A stretch of 64,000 nucleotides of DNA, taken from the NCBI RefSeq assembly GCF_040834005.1, contig NZ_CP162129.1, positions 5,328,501 through 5,392,500 on the forward strand, read 5' to 3'. The notes beneath the pieces were generated by a model. It did not search any database and was not told the DNA's origin. It saw nothing but the letters and a program-made list of their open reading frames with translations. The position numbers were made by a program, and so were the translations under genes. This DNA is from Paenibacillus sp. PL2-23 (lineage in GTDB: Bacteria > Bacillota > Bacilli > Paenibacillales > Paenibacillaceae). This document shows, piece after piece, positions 55,774 through 63,841 of this stretch. The stretch's first letter is position 1. Every line of letters begins with the position of its first letter.

Positions 55774-57021
55774 TTAGTAAGTCATGCCAGGGTAAAGCGG
55801 GTATTTCGCAGTCAGGTCGCGCACCATGCCAGTTGCTTTGTCGAGAACGGCTTGGTCCTCTGGATTGTTCAGGACAAGCGCGATAACCTCCGCAATAACC
55901 TTCATGGCTTCCGCATCCATACCGCGAGTTGTCGCAGCCGGCGTGCCTACGCGGATACCGCTTGTGATGAACGGGCTGGTCGGGTCGAACGGAATCGCGT
56001 TTTTGTTCACAGTGATGCCTACTTGATCGAGCACATGCTCAGCCGCTTTGCCCGTAATGTTCAGGCTGCGCGTATCGATCAGCATGAGGTGGTTGTCCGT
56101 GCCGCCAGATACGATGTTGATGCCTCTGGCTATCAGCTCCTCGGACAATACCTTGGCATTGTTCACAACGTTGGTCGCGTATTGCTTGAACGAAGGCTGA
56201 AGCGCCTCGCCGAAAGCAACAGCTTTGGCCGCGATAATATGCATCAGCGGACCGCCCTGGGAGCCAGGGAATACCGCTTTGTCGATTGCGGCTGCCCAAG
56301 CCTTGCGGCACAGAATCATACCGCCGCGAGGACCGCGAAGCGTCTTGTGCGTTGTTGTTGTGACGAAATGAGCGTGCGGTACTGGGCTAGGGTGCAGACC
56401 CGCAGCTACCAGACCCGCGATATGCGCCATGTCGACCATGAACAGAGCGCCTACCTCATTAGCGATTTGGCCAAGCTTCTCGAAGTCAATGACGCGCGGA
56501 TAAGCGCTGGCGCCCGCGACGAGCATACGAGGACGATGCTTGAATGCCAGCTTGCGCACTTCTTCGTAATCGATTGTGAAGGAATCCTCTTGCACGCCGT
56601 AAGCTACGAAGTTGTACAGAAGACCGGATGCGTTAACCGGGCTGCCGTGCGTCAAGTGGCCGCCATGCGCCAGATTCATGCCCAGAACCGTGTCGCCAGG
56701 CTGGAGCGTCGCCAGATATACCGCCATATTGGCTTGAGCGCCGGAATGCGGCTGCACGTTGGCATGCTCAGCGCCGAACAGCTCCTTCGCGCGATCGCGC
56801 GCGATATCTTCCACGATGTCCACGTGCTCGCAGCCGCCGTAGAAGCGTTTGCCCGGGTAGCCTTCCGCGTATTTGTTCGTCAGAACGGAGCCCATAGCTT
56901 CCAGTACCGCTTCGCTAACGATGTTCTCCGATGCGATCAGCTCGATGTTGTCGCGCTGACGCTGCAGCTCAAGGCCTAGAGCCTTCAATACCTCTGGATC
57001 TTGCTTGCGTAGTTGTTCCAC
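55774..57021 (-). CDS. glyA: Serine hydroxymethyltransferase
   Basis: 415 residues from a GTG start that follows GAGGAGG by eight bases (VEQLRKQDPEVLKALGLELQ). A longer in-frame ATG start lies before the ribosome site. PLP lysine is in VTTTTHKTLRGPRGGMIL. Interconverts serine and glycine and supplies one-carbon units. Last gene of the spoIIR–glyA block here. Confidence 0.98.
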   Translation of the reverse strand: MEQLRKQDPEVLKALGLELQRQRDNIELIASENIVSEAVLEAMGSVLTNKYAEGYPGKRFYGGCEHVDIVEDIARDRAKELFGAEHANVQPHSGAQANMAVYLATLQPGDTVLGMNLAHGGHLTHGSPVNASGLLYNFVAYGVQEDSFTIDYEEVRKLAFKHRPRMLVAGASAYPRVIDFEKLGQIANEVGALFMVDMAHIAGLVAAGLHPSPVPHAHFVTTTTHKTLRGPRGGMILCRKAWAAAIDKAVFPGSQGGPLMHIIAAKAVAFGEALQPSFKQYATNVVNNAKVLSEELIARGINIVSGGTDNHLMLIDTRSLNITGKAAEHVLDQVGITVNKNAIPFDPTSPFITSGIRVGTPAATTRGMDAEAMKVIAEVIALVLNNPEDQAVLDKATGMVRDLTAKYPLYPGMTY

Positions 57022-57074
57022 TTGTATATCCTCCTCAAATGTATTCAAAAAGCTATTCAAACCGCATAAATGAA

Positions 57075-57680
57075 CTACTCACAGGTTGGAGCGGCAAGCT
57101 CAGGCCTCAGGCGGTGTTCCGCCTCGTAGACCGCTCTTGCTCCGCCGATCAGCTTCGGCCGCGTATACGCCATCGTGACATGCGCCTCGCCGATCAACTT
57201 GATGGAAGGCCGCACCGGTACGGCTACCCGCTTCAGGTGCATGCCGATAAAGGTGTCGCCAATATCGATCCCGGCATGAGCCTGGATCTCCTCCACGAGA
57301 CATGGAGCCTCCAGCTTGCCGTAAGCATAAGCCGCCATGGAGCCTCCTGCCTTCGGCACAGGCACCGCATGGACAAGCTCAAGCCGATGCTTCTCCGCTG
57401 TCTCCCTATCCAGAACCAGCGCCCGGTTCAGATGCTCGCAGCATTGGTAGACGGGGATAAAGCCCGCCTCAACGCGCACCGCTTCGACTCCCGCGTAAAT
57501 AGCGGCAGCAGTCTCTACAGCTCCGGAAGTGCCAATGCGCTTCCCCAGCACCTCGCTGGTGCTGGCGCCCACAACAAGCAGCTGCCCCGGCCGCAGATTA
57601 CCCGCTTCCACCAATTCGCGAACCACTTGCTCGACAGCCGACGAGATGTGATCCTGCATCATGTTGCCATTGTCGTTCAT
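57075..57680 (-). CDS. ywlG: YwlG/TIGR01440 family protein
   Basis: 201 residues. A conserved Firmicute family of unknown reaction, with the motifs LVVGASTSEVLGKRIGT and AGIDIGDTFIGMHLKRVAVP. Always seen near glyA and rpiB. Position and length are normal. Function is not assigned. Confidence 0.92.
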   Translation of the reverse strand: MNDNGNMMQDHISSAVEQVVRELVEAGNLRPGQLLVVGASTSEVLGKRIGTSGAVETAAAIYAGVEAVRVEAGFIPVYQCCEHLNRALVLDRETAEKHRLELVHAVPVPKAGGSMAAYAYGKLEAPCLVEEIQAHAGIDIGDTFIGMHLKRVAVPVRPSIKLIGEAHVTMAYTRPKLIGGARAVYEAEHRLRPELAAPTCE

Positions 57681-57710
57681 CCTTGATCCAGCCCCTTCCC
57701 GGTCAAGCCA

Positions 57711-58169
57711 TTAAGGGTGATTGCTGAAGCGCTTCTCCAATTCCATCACCTTGCCGATGCGTCCCACGTGACGGTCCTGGTTCGAGAATGGCGTCTCCAG
57801 CCATACGCGAACGATCTCACCCGCAACGCCCGGTCCGATGACGCGCTCTCCCATCGCCAGGACATTAGTGTCGTTGTGCTCGCGCGTAGCCTTAGCGGAG
57901 AAAATGTCATGCGTCAGCGCGCAGCGGATGCCGGGATACTTGTTCGCGGCGATCGACATCCCAATGCCTGTGCCGCAGATCAAGATGCCGCGGTCAGCCT
58001 GGCCGCTAGTGACCATCTCGCATACGGGCAGCGCATAGTCCGGATAATCGACGGATTGCTCGCAGCTGCAGCCTACATCCACAATTTCATGGCCAAGCGA
58101 TTGAATAATAGGAACAAGCTCATCTTTCAGACGGTAGCCGCCATGGTCAGCGCCAATTGCAATTTTCAA
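57711..58169 (-). CDS. rpiB: Ribose 5-phosphate isomerase B
   Basis: 152 residues from a TTG start nine bases after GGAGG (TTG-initiated KIAIGADHGGYRLKDELVP). Catalytic Cys in GILICGTGIGMSIAANK and the DHGG motif are present; interconverts ribose 5-phosphate and ribulose 5-phosphate. Family length is about 150. Upstream in-frame codons are not needed. Confidence 0.95.
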   Translation of the reverse strand: MKIAIGADHGGYRLKDELVPIIQSLGHEIVDVGCSCEQSVDYPDYALPVCEMVTSGQADRGILICGTGIGMSIAANKYPGIRCALTHDIFSAKATREHNDTNVLAMGERVIGPGVAGEIVRVWLETPFSNQDRHVGRIGKVMELEKRFSNHP

Positions 58170-58502
58170 TGCTAACACCCTCCACGTCCTATGGTTTGTA
58201 CTCCAAAAACACTCTGCAGCTAGTATACCTTGTTTTGTCCGAAATGTCGCAAGCTGAAACACCCAAAAGCTGCACCTTCCAGCACAACCGCACGCCTCAA
58301 GCCCATCGGATAAATTTTCTGTAAAATAAGAAAAAGAGCAAAACACGCGTCAAGCGCATGCTGCTCTTTGCCCAGGCGACCGGCCGTATGTTCCGATGCT
58401 CCACCGTGGTTACCCACTCTCGTCGCCAGTTACATCGGATACCTTCATTGTCTCCCTCATCATAGCTCATTTTGCCGTAGAAATCAATCGACTCCAGGCA
58501 AA
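58170..58502. other. Gap between rpiB and ywlE with a terminator-like hairpin
   Basis: A stem AAAGAGCA/TGCTCTTT at 58333-58369 is followed in the minus direction by TTTTTCTTATTTT and should end transcripts coming from the spoIIR side, implying that rpiB has its own promoter in the ~160 bp below it. Nothing else was recognised. Confidence 0.7.
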
Positions 58503-59084
58503 TTATGTCCGCTTCGCCAGCTTGTCCAGCAGCCTGCGAATCGCCTCTTCCATCTCCTCGGAGCAGCTGTCATACAGAGCCTGGGACCCGCCGAAGGGAT
58601 CCGCGATGTCGAAGCTCGGAAGCCTGCTCTCCAGCTCCAGCAGACGCTGCCGCTCTCCTGGCGTTAACTGCTGGCCGAGAGCCGCCTTCATCTGCAGCTC
58701 CGTATACAGGCCCTCCAGCTCCTGAATATCCTGCTGGAGACGATCGTCCATATAAGCAAATTCCTTCAGCGTATACGTCTTGTCAACCGCTTCCGGATGA
58801 TATTGAAGCAAGTCCCTCTTGTGGGATGCCGTCATGGTCAGTATCAAATCTGCCCACTCTACCGCCTCAGCCGTCAACGCGCGAGACGAGCCCCTATGCT
58901 CGATGCTGCGCTTCTTCAGCGTATGCAGCGTATTGGAGGAAACAGGCAAGCCGTCGATCGTGGATACTCCCGCTGACCGGACGGCAACCTGTACCCCTCT
59001 CTTCATGGCCATATGCAACAGCATCGCCTCTGCCATGGGCGAGCGGCAGGTATTGCCCGTACAGATGAACAAGATCCGCTTCAT
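58503..59084 (-). CDS. ywlE: Low-molecular-weight protein arginine phosphatase YwlE
   Basis: 193 residues from the ATG at MKRILFICTGNTCRSPMAEA; upstream in-frame codons lie in mntP. P-loop CTGNTCRS has Thr at the position that gives phosphoarginine specificity in YwlE (instead of Ile/Leu of tyrosine phosphatases). The catalytic DPF motif is near residue 160. It counteracts McsB arginine kinase. It is longer than the ~150-residue Bacillus protein by a mid-protein insert (about residues 110-150). Confidence 0.92.
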   Translation of the reverse strand: MKRILFICTGNTCRSPMAEAMLLHMAMKRGVQVAVRSAGVSTIDGLPVSSNTLHTLKKRSIEHRGSSRALTAEAVEWADLILTMTASHKRDLLQYHPEAVDKTYTLKEFAYMDDRLQQDIQELEGLYTELQMKAALGQQLTPGERQRLLELESRLPSFDIADPFGGSQALYDSCSEEMEEAIRRLLDKLAKRT

Positions 59085-59101
59085 CTCTCCAGCCCCTTCC
59101 G

Positions 59102-59659
59102 TCAAAAGATAAAGATAAAGCCAAACACCAGCAGAATCGCCCCGCCGCAAGCTTCTCCGTATTCGCCCAGATTGCCGCTGACCTTGCGTCCCAGCAGCAG
59201 GCCAAGCATAGACATCAGTCCGCCGAAGAAGCCGAACAGCAGAATCGTCAGCCACATGTTCGCCGAGAACATGCCAAGCGTCACACCCACGGAGAAGGCG
59301 TCCACGCTGACGCTGAGCGCCAGCACAAGCAGCCCTGCCGTGGAGCGGTGGTTGAAGGACTGCACCTCTTCCCCTCGCAGCGAGCTGTAAATCATATGCC
59401 CGCCAAGCAGCACGAGCAGCACACCCGCGGCGGTGGTCGCCACATCGCCCAGCAGGCCGCTCACCAGCTGCCCCGTCAGAATGCCGCCAATCGGCATGAT
59501 AATATGGAATAGTCCGATGACAACGCCAAGCTTCAGGACATCCCGAAGCCTGATTCCTTTCAGCCCGATGCCCAGCCCCAGCGAGAACGCGTCGAAGCCC
59601 AGCGCCATCGCAATAATGAGCAGCGTCAGAAACTGTCCCGTATATGCACTTGCATCCAT
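59102..59659 (-). CDS. mntP: Manganese efflux pump MntP
   Basis: 185 residues from the ATG after GGAGGG (MDASAYTGQFLTLLIIAMAL); 16 earlier codons are in frame but lack a ribosome site. Six transmembrane helices with the acidic motifs GFDAFSLGLGIG and SVDAFSVGVTLG that bind Mn2+. Standard place between tsaC and ywlE. Confidence 0.94.
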   Translation of the reverse strand: MDASAYTGQFLTLLIIAMALGFDAFSLGLGIGLKGIRLRDVLKLGVVIGLFHIIMPIGGILTGQLVSGLLGDVATTAAGVLLVLLGGHMIYSSLRGEEVQSFNHRSTAGLLVLALSVSVDAFSVGVTLGMFSANMWLTILLFGFFGGLMSMLGLLLGRKVSGNLGEYGEACGGAILLVFGFIFIF

Positions 59660-59730
59660 TCGTCCCCAGCCCTCCATGTCCGCCACATTATTCCTCTTGA
59701 ACAACATATGCGGTCATAGGGACAAACATA

Positions 59731-60798
59731 CTACTTGTCTGGTGTCTCCAGACGGAGCACCCGGCCGCCTGCAGCCTTCCTCATGCGATTCATGAGAGCG
59801 CCGCCCAAGCCATTCGGCTCACAGCCCTCCGCCCAGATGCGGGCAATACCAGCCTCGTCGAAGGCTCTCAGATGGGCGTACAACAGGCGCGCCGCTTCCT
59901 CCAGACGGCTCTCGCTTCCCAGCTCAAGCACCAGATCGGCCTTGTACTCTCCAGCTTGCTCGCTGAAGGCCAGCACGCCAGTTGTGAGACCCTCCTGCCG
60001 AGCTGCGGCAGCCAAGCCATTAATATGAGCAGCAACACTCTCCCGAGCGCCCTCTACAACGGTCAGCTCGCCCTTCGGCGCGTAATGGGTATATTTCATG
60101 CCTGGGGAACGGGGCTGCTCCGGCTGCGCAAGGCCATCCTCGCTGTCGCTGATCACCGCAATGCCAGGGAACGCGCGCTTAAGAGCTTCGATCGTCACGC
60201 CGCCGGGACGCAGCACGCGAATAGCGCGGTCACCCTCCAGCTCCACAACGGTTGACTCCAGCCCTACACCGGTCGCCCCGCCATCAATCACGCCATGCAT
60301 GCGCCCGCCCAGATCCTCCAGCACATGACTGGCGAGCGTCGGGCTGGGCCGGCCAGAGCGGTTGGCGCTGGGCGCGGCGACGGGCACATCCGCGAGTCGG
60401 AGCAGCTCCAGCGCGATGGGATGATCCGGTATTCGCACCCCAACTGTCGGCAGGCCCGCCGTCACAAGCGGCGACAGCGAGCCCGGCTTCACGGGCAGCA
60501 CAATCGTCAACGGCCCCGGCCAGAAGCGCTCCATCAGCTCCTCCGCAAGTCTGGAACAGGGTCCCATAAGCTCGCTTAGCTGACTCCTGCTTGCGAGGTG
60601 CACGATGAGCGGGTTGTCCGATGGCCGCCCCTTCGCGGCGAAGATCGACGCCACCGCCTCCGTGCTGCGCGCGTCAGCCCCCAATCCGTACACCGTCTCC
60701 GTCGGGAACGCCACAAGACCGCCAGCCTTAAGCGTCTGCGCAGCCTGCTTCAATTCTTGCTTTTGCCATACTATCGTATCGATCATCTCGGTATTCAA
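59731..60798 (-). CDS. tsaC: L-threonylcarbamoyladenylate synthase (Sua5/YwlC type)
   Basis: About 355 residues (a TTG start, or ATG four codons later). The YrdC-type domain (about 15-205; PTETVYGLGADA, KGRPSDNPLIVHL, PSANRSGRPSPT) makes threonylcarbamoyl-AMP for the t6A modification of ANN-decoding tRNAs. The C-terminal Sua5 domain (about 230-350) is present. Followed by mntP as in other Bacilli. Confidence 0.95.
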   Translation of the reverse strand: MNTEMIDTIVWQKQELKQAAQTLKAGGLVAFPTETVYGLGADARSTEAVASIFAAKGRPSDNPLIVHLASRSQLSELMGPCSRLAEELMERFWPGPLTIVLPVKPGSLSPLVTAGLPTVGVRIPDHPIALELLRLADVPVAAPSANRSGRPSPTLASHVLEDLGGRMHGVIDGGATGVGLESTVVELEGDRAIRVLRPGGVTIEALKRAFPGIAVISDSEDGLAQPEQPRSPGMKYTHYAPKGELTVVEGARESVAAHINGLAAAARQEGLTTGVLAFSEQAGEYKADLVLELGSESRLEEAARLLYAHLRAFDEAGIARIWAEGCEPNGLGGALMNRMRKAAGGRVLRLETPDK

Positions 60799-60895
60799 TC
60801 CTTGCTATAGTGTCCAGTTCACCGCTATTATAGCACATTCCGCACGATGGAAGAGCAAGTCCGGGACTGGAGCGTAACGCCAACAACGCCATCAC

Positions 60896-60936
60896 GCGGC
60901 AGCGCCGCGCTCCCGGGAGGAACGCGGCGCTGCCGC
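60896..60936. terminator. GC-rich 14-bp hairpin after spoIIR
   Basis: GCGGCAGCGCCGCG/CGCGGCGCTGCCGC with a 13-nt loop, between the spoIIR stop and the tsaC start. It has no T-run, so it may terminate weakly or only stabilise the spoIIR message. Confidence 0.55.
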
Positions 60937-60954
60937 ATAGAGTATGGCTATTGG

Positions 60955-61689
60955 TTAAAATAATGATCTGATCCAGTCGATCAGCGACTGCAGCAGCTCC
61001 CACAGGAAAAACTTCGCTTTCGGAGCCTCGCCGGCTCCCGCTTCCGCTTTCACGCTGTCGCTCGATGTCTCAGTCACGACGCCGGCCGCCTCCTCCGAAG
61101 AGACTAGCGCTGCAGTAGCAGCGGTCGCCTCGCCGGTAGCCGCGTCGACGAAGCAAAGCGGAGGGAACAGCACGCACCACCAGTTCTGCCCCTTGCCCTC
61201 GCCGATCGTAATGAGCAGCGCTTCATATTGACCTGCCGGGTATACTTCATTGCCGTACATTTTGGTAGGGAAATCAACCAAGCCAAGCTCGGCCGTGGAG
61301 TCGTAAGAGAAGCCTCTGCTTGCCAGCACGCCAGCCACGATGCCCTGAAGCTCCGGAAGCTTCCTCCGGATCGTCTCGCGCGCCTCCTCAATCGTCTCTT
61401 GGCCCGTCGCCCAGCTGTTCATGGCCCGCACCACTTCATCGCGCACGATGCGCTTCACCAGCTGATCGGACGCGCTGTCCGAATTGGCGAGAATACGCAG
61501 ACGGATCGCTTCCTCCGGAATGCCGGCATCCACGAGAGCGGCGTCCATCTTTCCTGCTTCCCAGCTCATAATTAATACAATAATTGCCATTATAATAAAA
61601 CCATACGAACGACGGTATTGAAATCGATAAGGACGAATACTTGCACGATAAGCGGTATAATCGGAATAAAAGGAATAAGGTCGGGACAT
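60955..61689 (-). CDS. spoIIR: Stage II sporulation protein R
   Basis: 244 residues. One N-terminal transmembrane/signal segment (GFIIMAIIVLIMSWEA) precedes the secreted domain (EEAIRLRILANSDSASDQLV; QNWWCVLFPPLCFVD), the SpoIIR signature. Made in the forespore and secreted to activate SpoIIGA, which processes pro-sigma-E in the mother cell. The C-terminal part has an extra Ala/Glu-rich linker. Shows that the organism is a spore former. Confidence 0.95.
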   Translation of the reverse strand: MSRPYSFYSDYTAYRASIRPYRFQYRRSYGFIIMAIIVLIMSWEAGKMDAALVDAGIPEEAIRLRILANSDSASDQLVKRIVRDEVVRAMNSWATGQETIEEARETIRRKLPELQGIVAGVLASRGFSYDSTAELGLVDFPTKMYGNEVYPAGQYEALLITIGEGKGQNWWCVLFPPLCFVDAATGEATAATAALVSSEEAAGVVTETSSDSVKAEAGAGEAPKAKFFLWELLQSLIDWIRSLF

Positions 61690-61754
61690 TGCACAAGCTC
61701 CTCTCGCGCACCCGCCGGTGCGTCTGCTTGCGTTCCGGAACGTCTCTATCCGTC

Positions 61755-61781
61755 ATTATGTCCAAGCTCCCACCTCTATAA
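61755..61781 (-). promoter_or_regulatory. Candidate sigma-F promoter of spoIIR
   Basis: GGACATAAT on the minus strand matches the sigma-F −10 pattern GGNNANANT at all fixed positions; the −35-like TTATA is 13 bp upstream, shorter than the usual ~15. spoIIR is sigma-F-dependent in Bacillus subtilis, which supports the reading. Confidence 0.45.
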
Positions 61782-61826
61782 ACCTATCATCTACCAAAAA
61801 AATACGAGAGAACGGAGGCTGACCTC

Positions 61827-62723
61827 ATGCATACCCATCCGACCTACGAATTGTACCGCCCCCTCCTGACGAACCTGGCCTATCGGATGCTGGGCTCCAA
61901 GGGAGATGCCGAGGATATCGTGCAGGATGTGTTCCTGGACTACCATCAGCGGGAACAAGGGGGGATCCAGCATGAGAAGGCGTACCTGGCCCGAATGGTC
62001 ACGAATCGCTGCCTGAATGTTCAGGGCTCCGCCCGCAAGCGGCGGGAGACGTACGTCGGCAACTGGCTGCCGGAGCCGGATGTCGCTTACGGCGCGGCTC
62101 TGCCCCCCGATCCGCTCCAGCTATGGGAGCGGAATGAGACGATTACCTATGCGATGCTCGTTATGCTGGAGCAGCTCAGCGGCATCGAACGGGCCGTCTT
62201 CCTGCTTCGCGAGACGCTCGCGTTCAGCTATGACGAAATCGCGGAGATCGTCGGCAAATCGGAAGCCAACTGTCGCAAAATCATCAGCCGCGCCAAGGCA
62301 AAGCTCGGGGACGCGCCCGACACCCCGCCCTTCTACAGCGAGCGGGCTGCAGAGCTGGCGAAGGCCTTCATCACGGCCGCGGAAACCGGCAACACGGAGG
62401 CGCTGCTGGGTTTGCTGACGGAGGATGCGGTGATGATATCCGACGGCGGCGGCAAGGTGCGCGCGGCGATCTTCCCCATTCTGGGACGCGAGCGCATCTT
62501 GGCCTTCTACGAAGGCTTGGCCCGCAAGGGCGTCGTGGGGCGGGGGTACATCCCCGCTTCCGTTAACGGCCAATTCGGGTTCTTATTGTTCGAGGAGGGC
62601 GAGCTGAAGCGCGTGTTGACCTTCCAATGGGATGCTGCCGGCGAGCGGCTGCAGCGCGTTTTTTTGATCATGAATCCCGATAAGCTGACTTCTGTCACAA
62701 ACCAACCCGCTGATTTGTCTTAG
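61827..62723 (+). CDS. ECF41-family sigma factor with C-terminal SnoaL-like domain
   Basis: 298 residues. Sigma region 2 (about 8-70), region 4 (about 105-160, FSYDEIAEIVGKSEANCRKI) and a C-terminal NTF2/SnoaL-like domain (about 170-290). The three ECF41 hallmarks are all present: WLPEP (80-84), DGGGK (206-210) and NPDKL (283-287). In this family the C-terminal extension replaces an anti-sigma factor. GGAGG ribosome site 8 bases before ATG. The adjacent CMD-like gene is the expected target. Confidence 0.95.
   Translation: MHTHPTYELYRPLLTNLAYRMLGSKGDAEDIVQDVFLDYHQREQGGIQHEKAYLARMVTNRCLNVQGSARKRRETYVGNWLPEPDVAYGAALPPDPLQLWERNETITYAMLVMLEQLSGIERAVFLLRETLAFSYDEIAEIVGKSEANCRKIISRAKAKLGDAPDTPPFYSERAAELAKAFITAAETGNTEALLGLLTEDAVMISDGGGKVRAAIFPILGRERILAFYEGLARKGVVGRGYIPASVNGQFGFLLFEEGELKRVLTFQWDAAGERLQRVFLIMNPDKLTSVTNQPADLS
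62693..62719 (+). promoter_or_regulatory. ECF41-type promoter for the CMD-like gene
   Basis: TGTCACA, 16 bp, then TGTC, against the reported ECF41 pattern TGTCACA-N16-CGTC; only one base differs. It overlaps the last codons of the sigma gene and lies 60 bp before the CMD-like start. Confidence 0.75.
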
Positions 62724-62778
62724 AAGCATAGCCGGCCGCAGCGCGGTTCGGCGAATCCAATCTAAGGAGTGGTGCAGG

Positions 62779-63222
62779 GTGACTAACGCCAAGAGAGTGA
62801 ATATGAATAAAGAGCTGCCTGCCGGGTATCAAGCCATGCTGGGCCTGGAGCAATTCGTGAGGTCGTCCAGCCTGGAGCATAGCCTCATTGAGCTTGTCAA
62901 AATCCGCGCGTCCCAAATCAACGGCTGTGCCTTCTGTATTAACATGCACACCGTCGACGCTCGCAAGGCCGGTGAAACCGAGCAGCGTATTTACGCGCTA
63001 AGCGCATGGAGGGAGACGCCTTACTTCAGCGCGGAGGAGAGGGCGGCGCTCGCCTTGACGGAAGCCGTTACGCTGATCGCAAGCCACCATGTGCCGGACA
63101 GCCTCTACGAGGAGGCAGCGCGCTTCTTCAACAACCAGCAGATGGGCGAGCTCATCATGGCGATCGTGACGATCAACAGCTGGAACCGTATCGCTATCGC
63201 GACGGGCTTGATGCCGGAGTAA
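62779..63222 (+). CDS. Carboxymuconolactone decarboxylase/AhpD-like protein
   Basis: 147 residues from a GTG start about nine bases after AAGGAG. The AhpD-like redox motif is visible as C50-A-F-C53 followed by H57 (INGCAFCINMH). ECF41 sigma factors are linked to COE genes (carboxymuconolactone decarboxylases, oxidoreductases, epimerases), and this is the CMD type, likely an alkylhydroperoxidase-like peroxidase. Expression is expected from the ECF41 promoter just upstream. Confidence 0.93.
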   Translation: MTNAKRVNMNKELPAGYQAMLGLEQFVRSSSLEHSLIELVKIRASQINGCAFCINMHTVDARKAGETEQRIYALSAWRETPYFSAEERAALALTEAVTLIASHHVPDSLYEEAARFFNNQQMGELIMAIVTINSWNRIAIATGLMPE

Positions 63223-63235
63223 TTTTTATAAAAAG

Positions 63236-63272
63236 AGAGAGGAGCTCGTCGCTGTGACGGGCTCCTCTCTTT
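63236..63272 (+). terminator. Terminator after the CMD-like gene
   Basis: Stem AGAGAGGAGC/GCTCCTCTCT, with an inner GTC/GAC pairing, ending in TTT. Flanking A-tracts on the other side allow bidirectional action against the convergent sdaAA remnant. Confidence 0.82.
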
Positions 63273-63350
63273 GACGACATCCCAGCTACACCTTGTCCCC
63301 TTTGACTCGCTTCGACCGGAGCTCCTCCATAATCGCTTTCCCGGTCGGGG

Positions 63351-63776
63351 TTATACCATCTTCTGGTCGGACCAGCGGAATCGCTCCTGGCAGCTCACAA
63401 AGACGCCGGGAATAATGCCGCAGGAGCCTGCCGTCGGCGTGGCAATGACGCGCCCCATCGAGGCGTTCACCTCCGAGACGGCAAGGGCATAGGCCATCGC
63501 GTCGCCGGCAACGCCCAGATTGGAAGCGCCGTCCGCGTTGTAAGCGGCCACCCGCTGCGCGTCGAGTCCCGTAATACCGCTTCGGGAGGTTGTATTCTCT
63601 GTCAGCCCCTTTTTCACGGCACCCTTCATCACAGCGTAATAATCGGCCATCTTGGCGAACTCCGATGTCGGCTCATGACCGGATTCCGCCGACTGCTCGG
63701 CAAGCATAAGCTCCCCGATGGTCAGCCCTTCCTCCGTGCACAGCTTCACTATTTCGTTCAAATGGCGAAATCGCAT
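63351..63776 (-). pseudogene. sdaAA: L-serine dehydratase alpha subunit, 3'-truncated remnant
   Basis: 141 codons; intact SdaAA proteins are about 290-300 residues. The N-terminal part is normal (GLTIGELMLAEQ; NTTSRSGITGLDAQRVAAYN; VIATPTAGSCGIIPGVF). Then comes a 15-residue unrelated tail (VSCQERFRWSDQKMV) and a stop. The downstream half with the Fe-S cysteines is missing before the terminator of the convergent gene. In another frame the sequence after the break stays open to 63289 and reads PLVRPEDGITPTGKAIMEEL, perhaps the 3' end of another lost gene. Likely non-functional, unless the break is an assembly error. Ribosome site GGAGGGG is intact. Confidence 0.8.
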
Positions 63777-63841
63777 GCTCGTTCATCCCCTCCGCGTCAA
63801 CAATGGACATCCGTTAGATCCACGACTCTGATAGATTGCAC

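Noticed and set aside
57022..57060. 13-codon N-terminal extension of GlyA
   Set aside because: It lies before a strong GAGGAGG ribosome site and does not match the family N-terminus.
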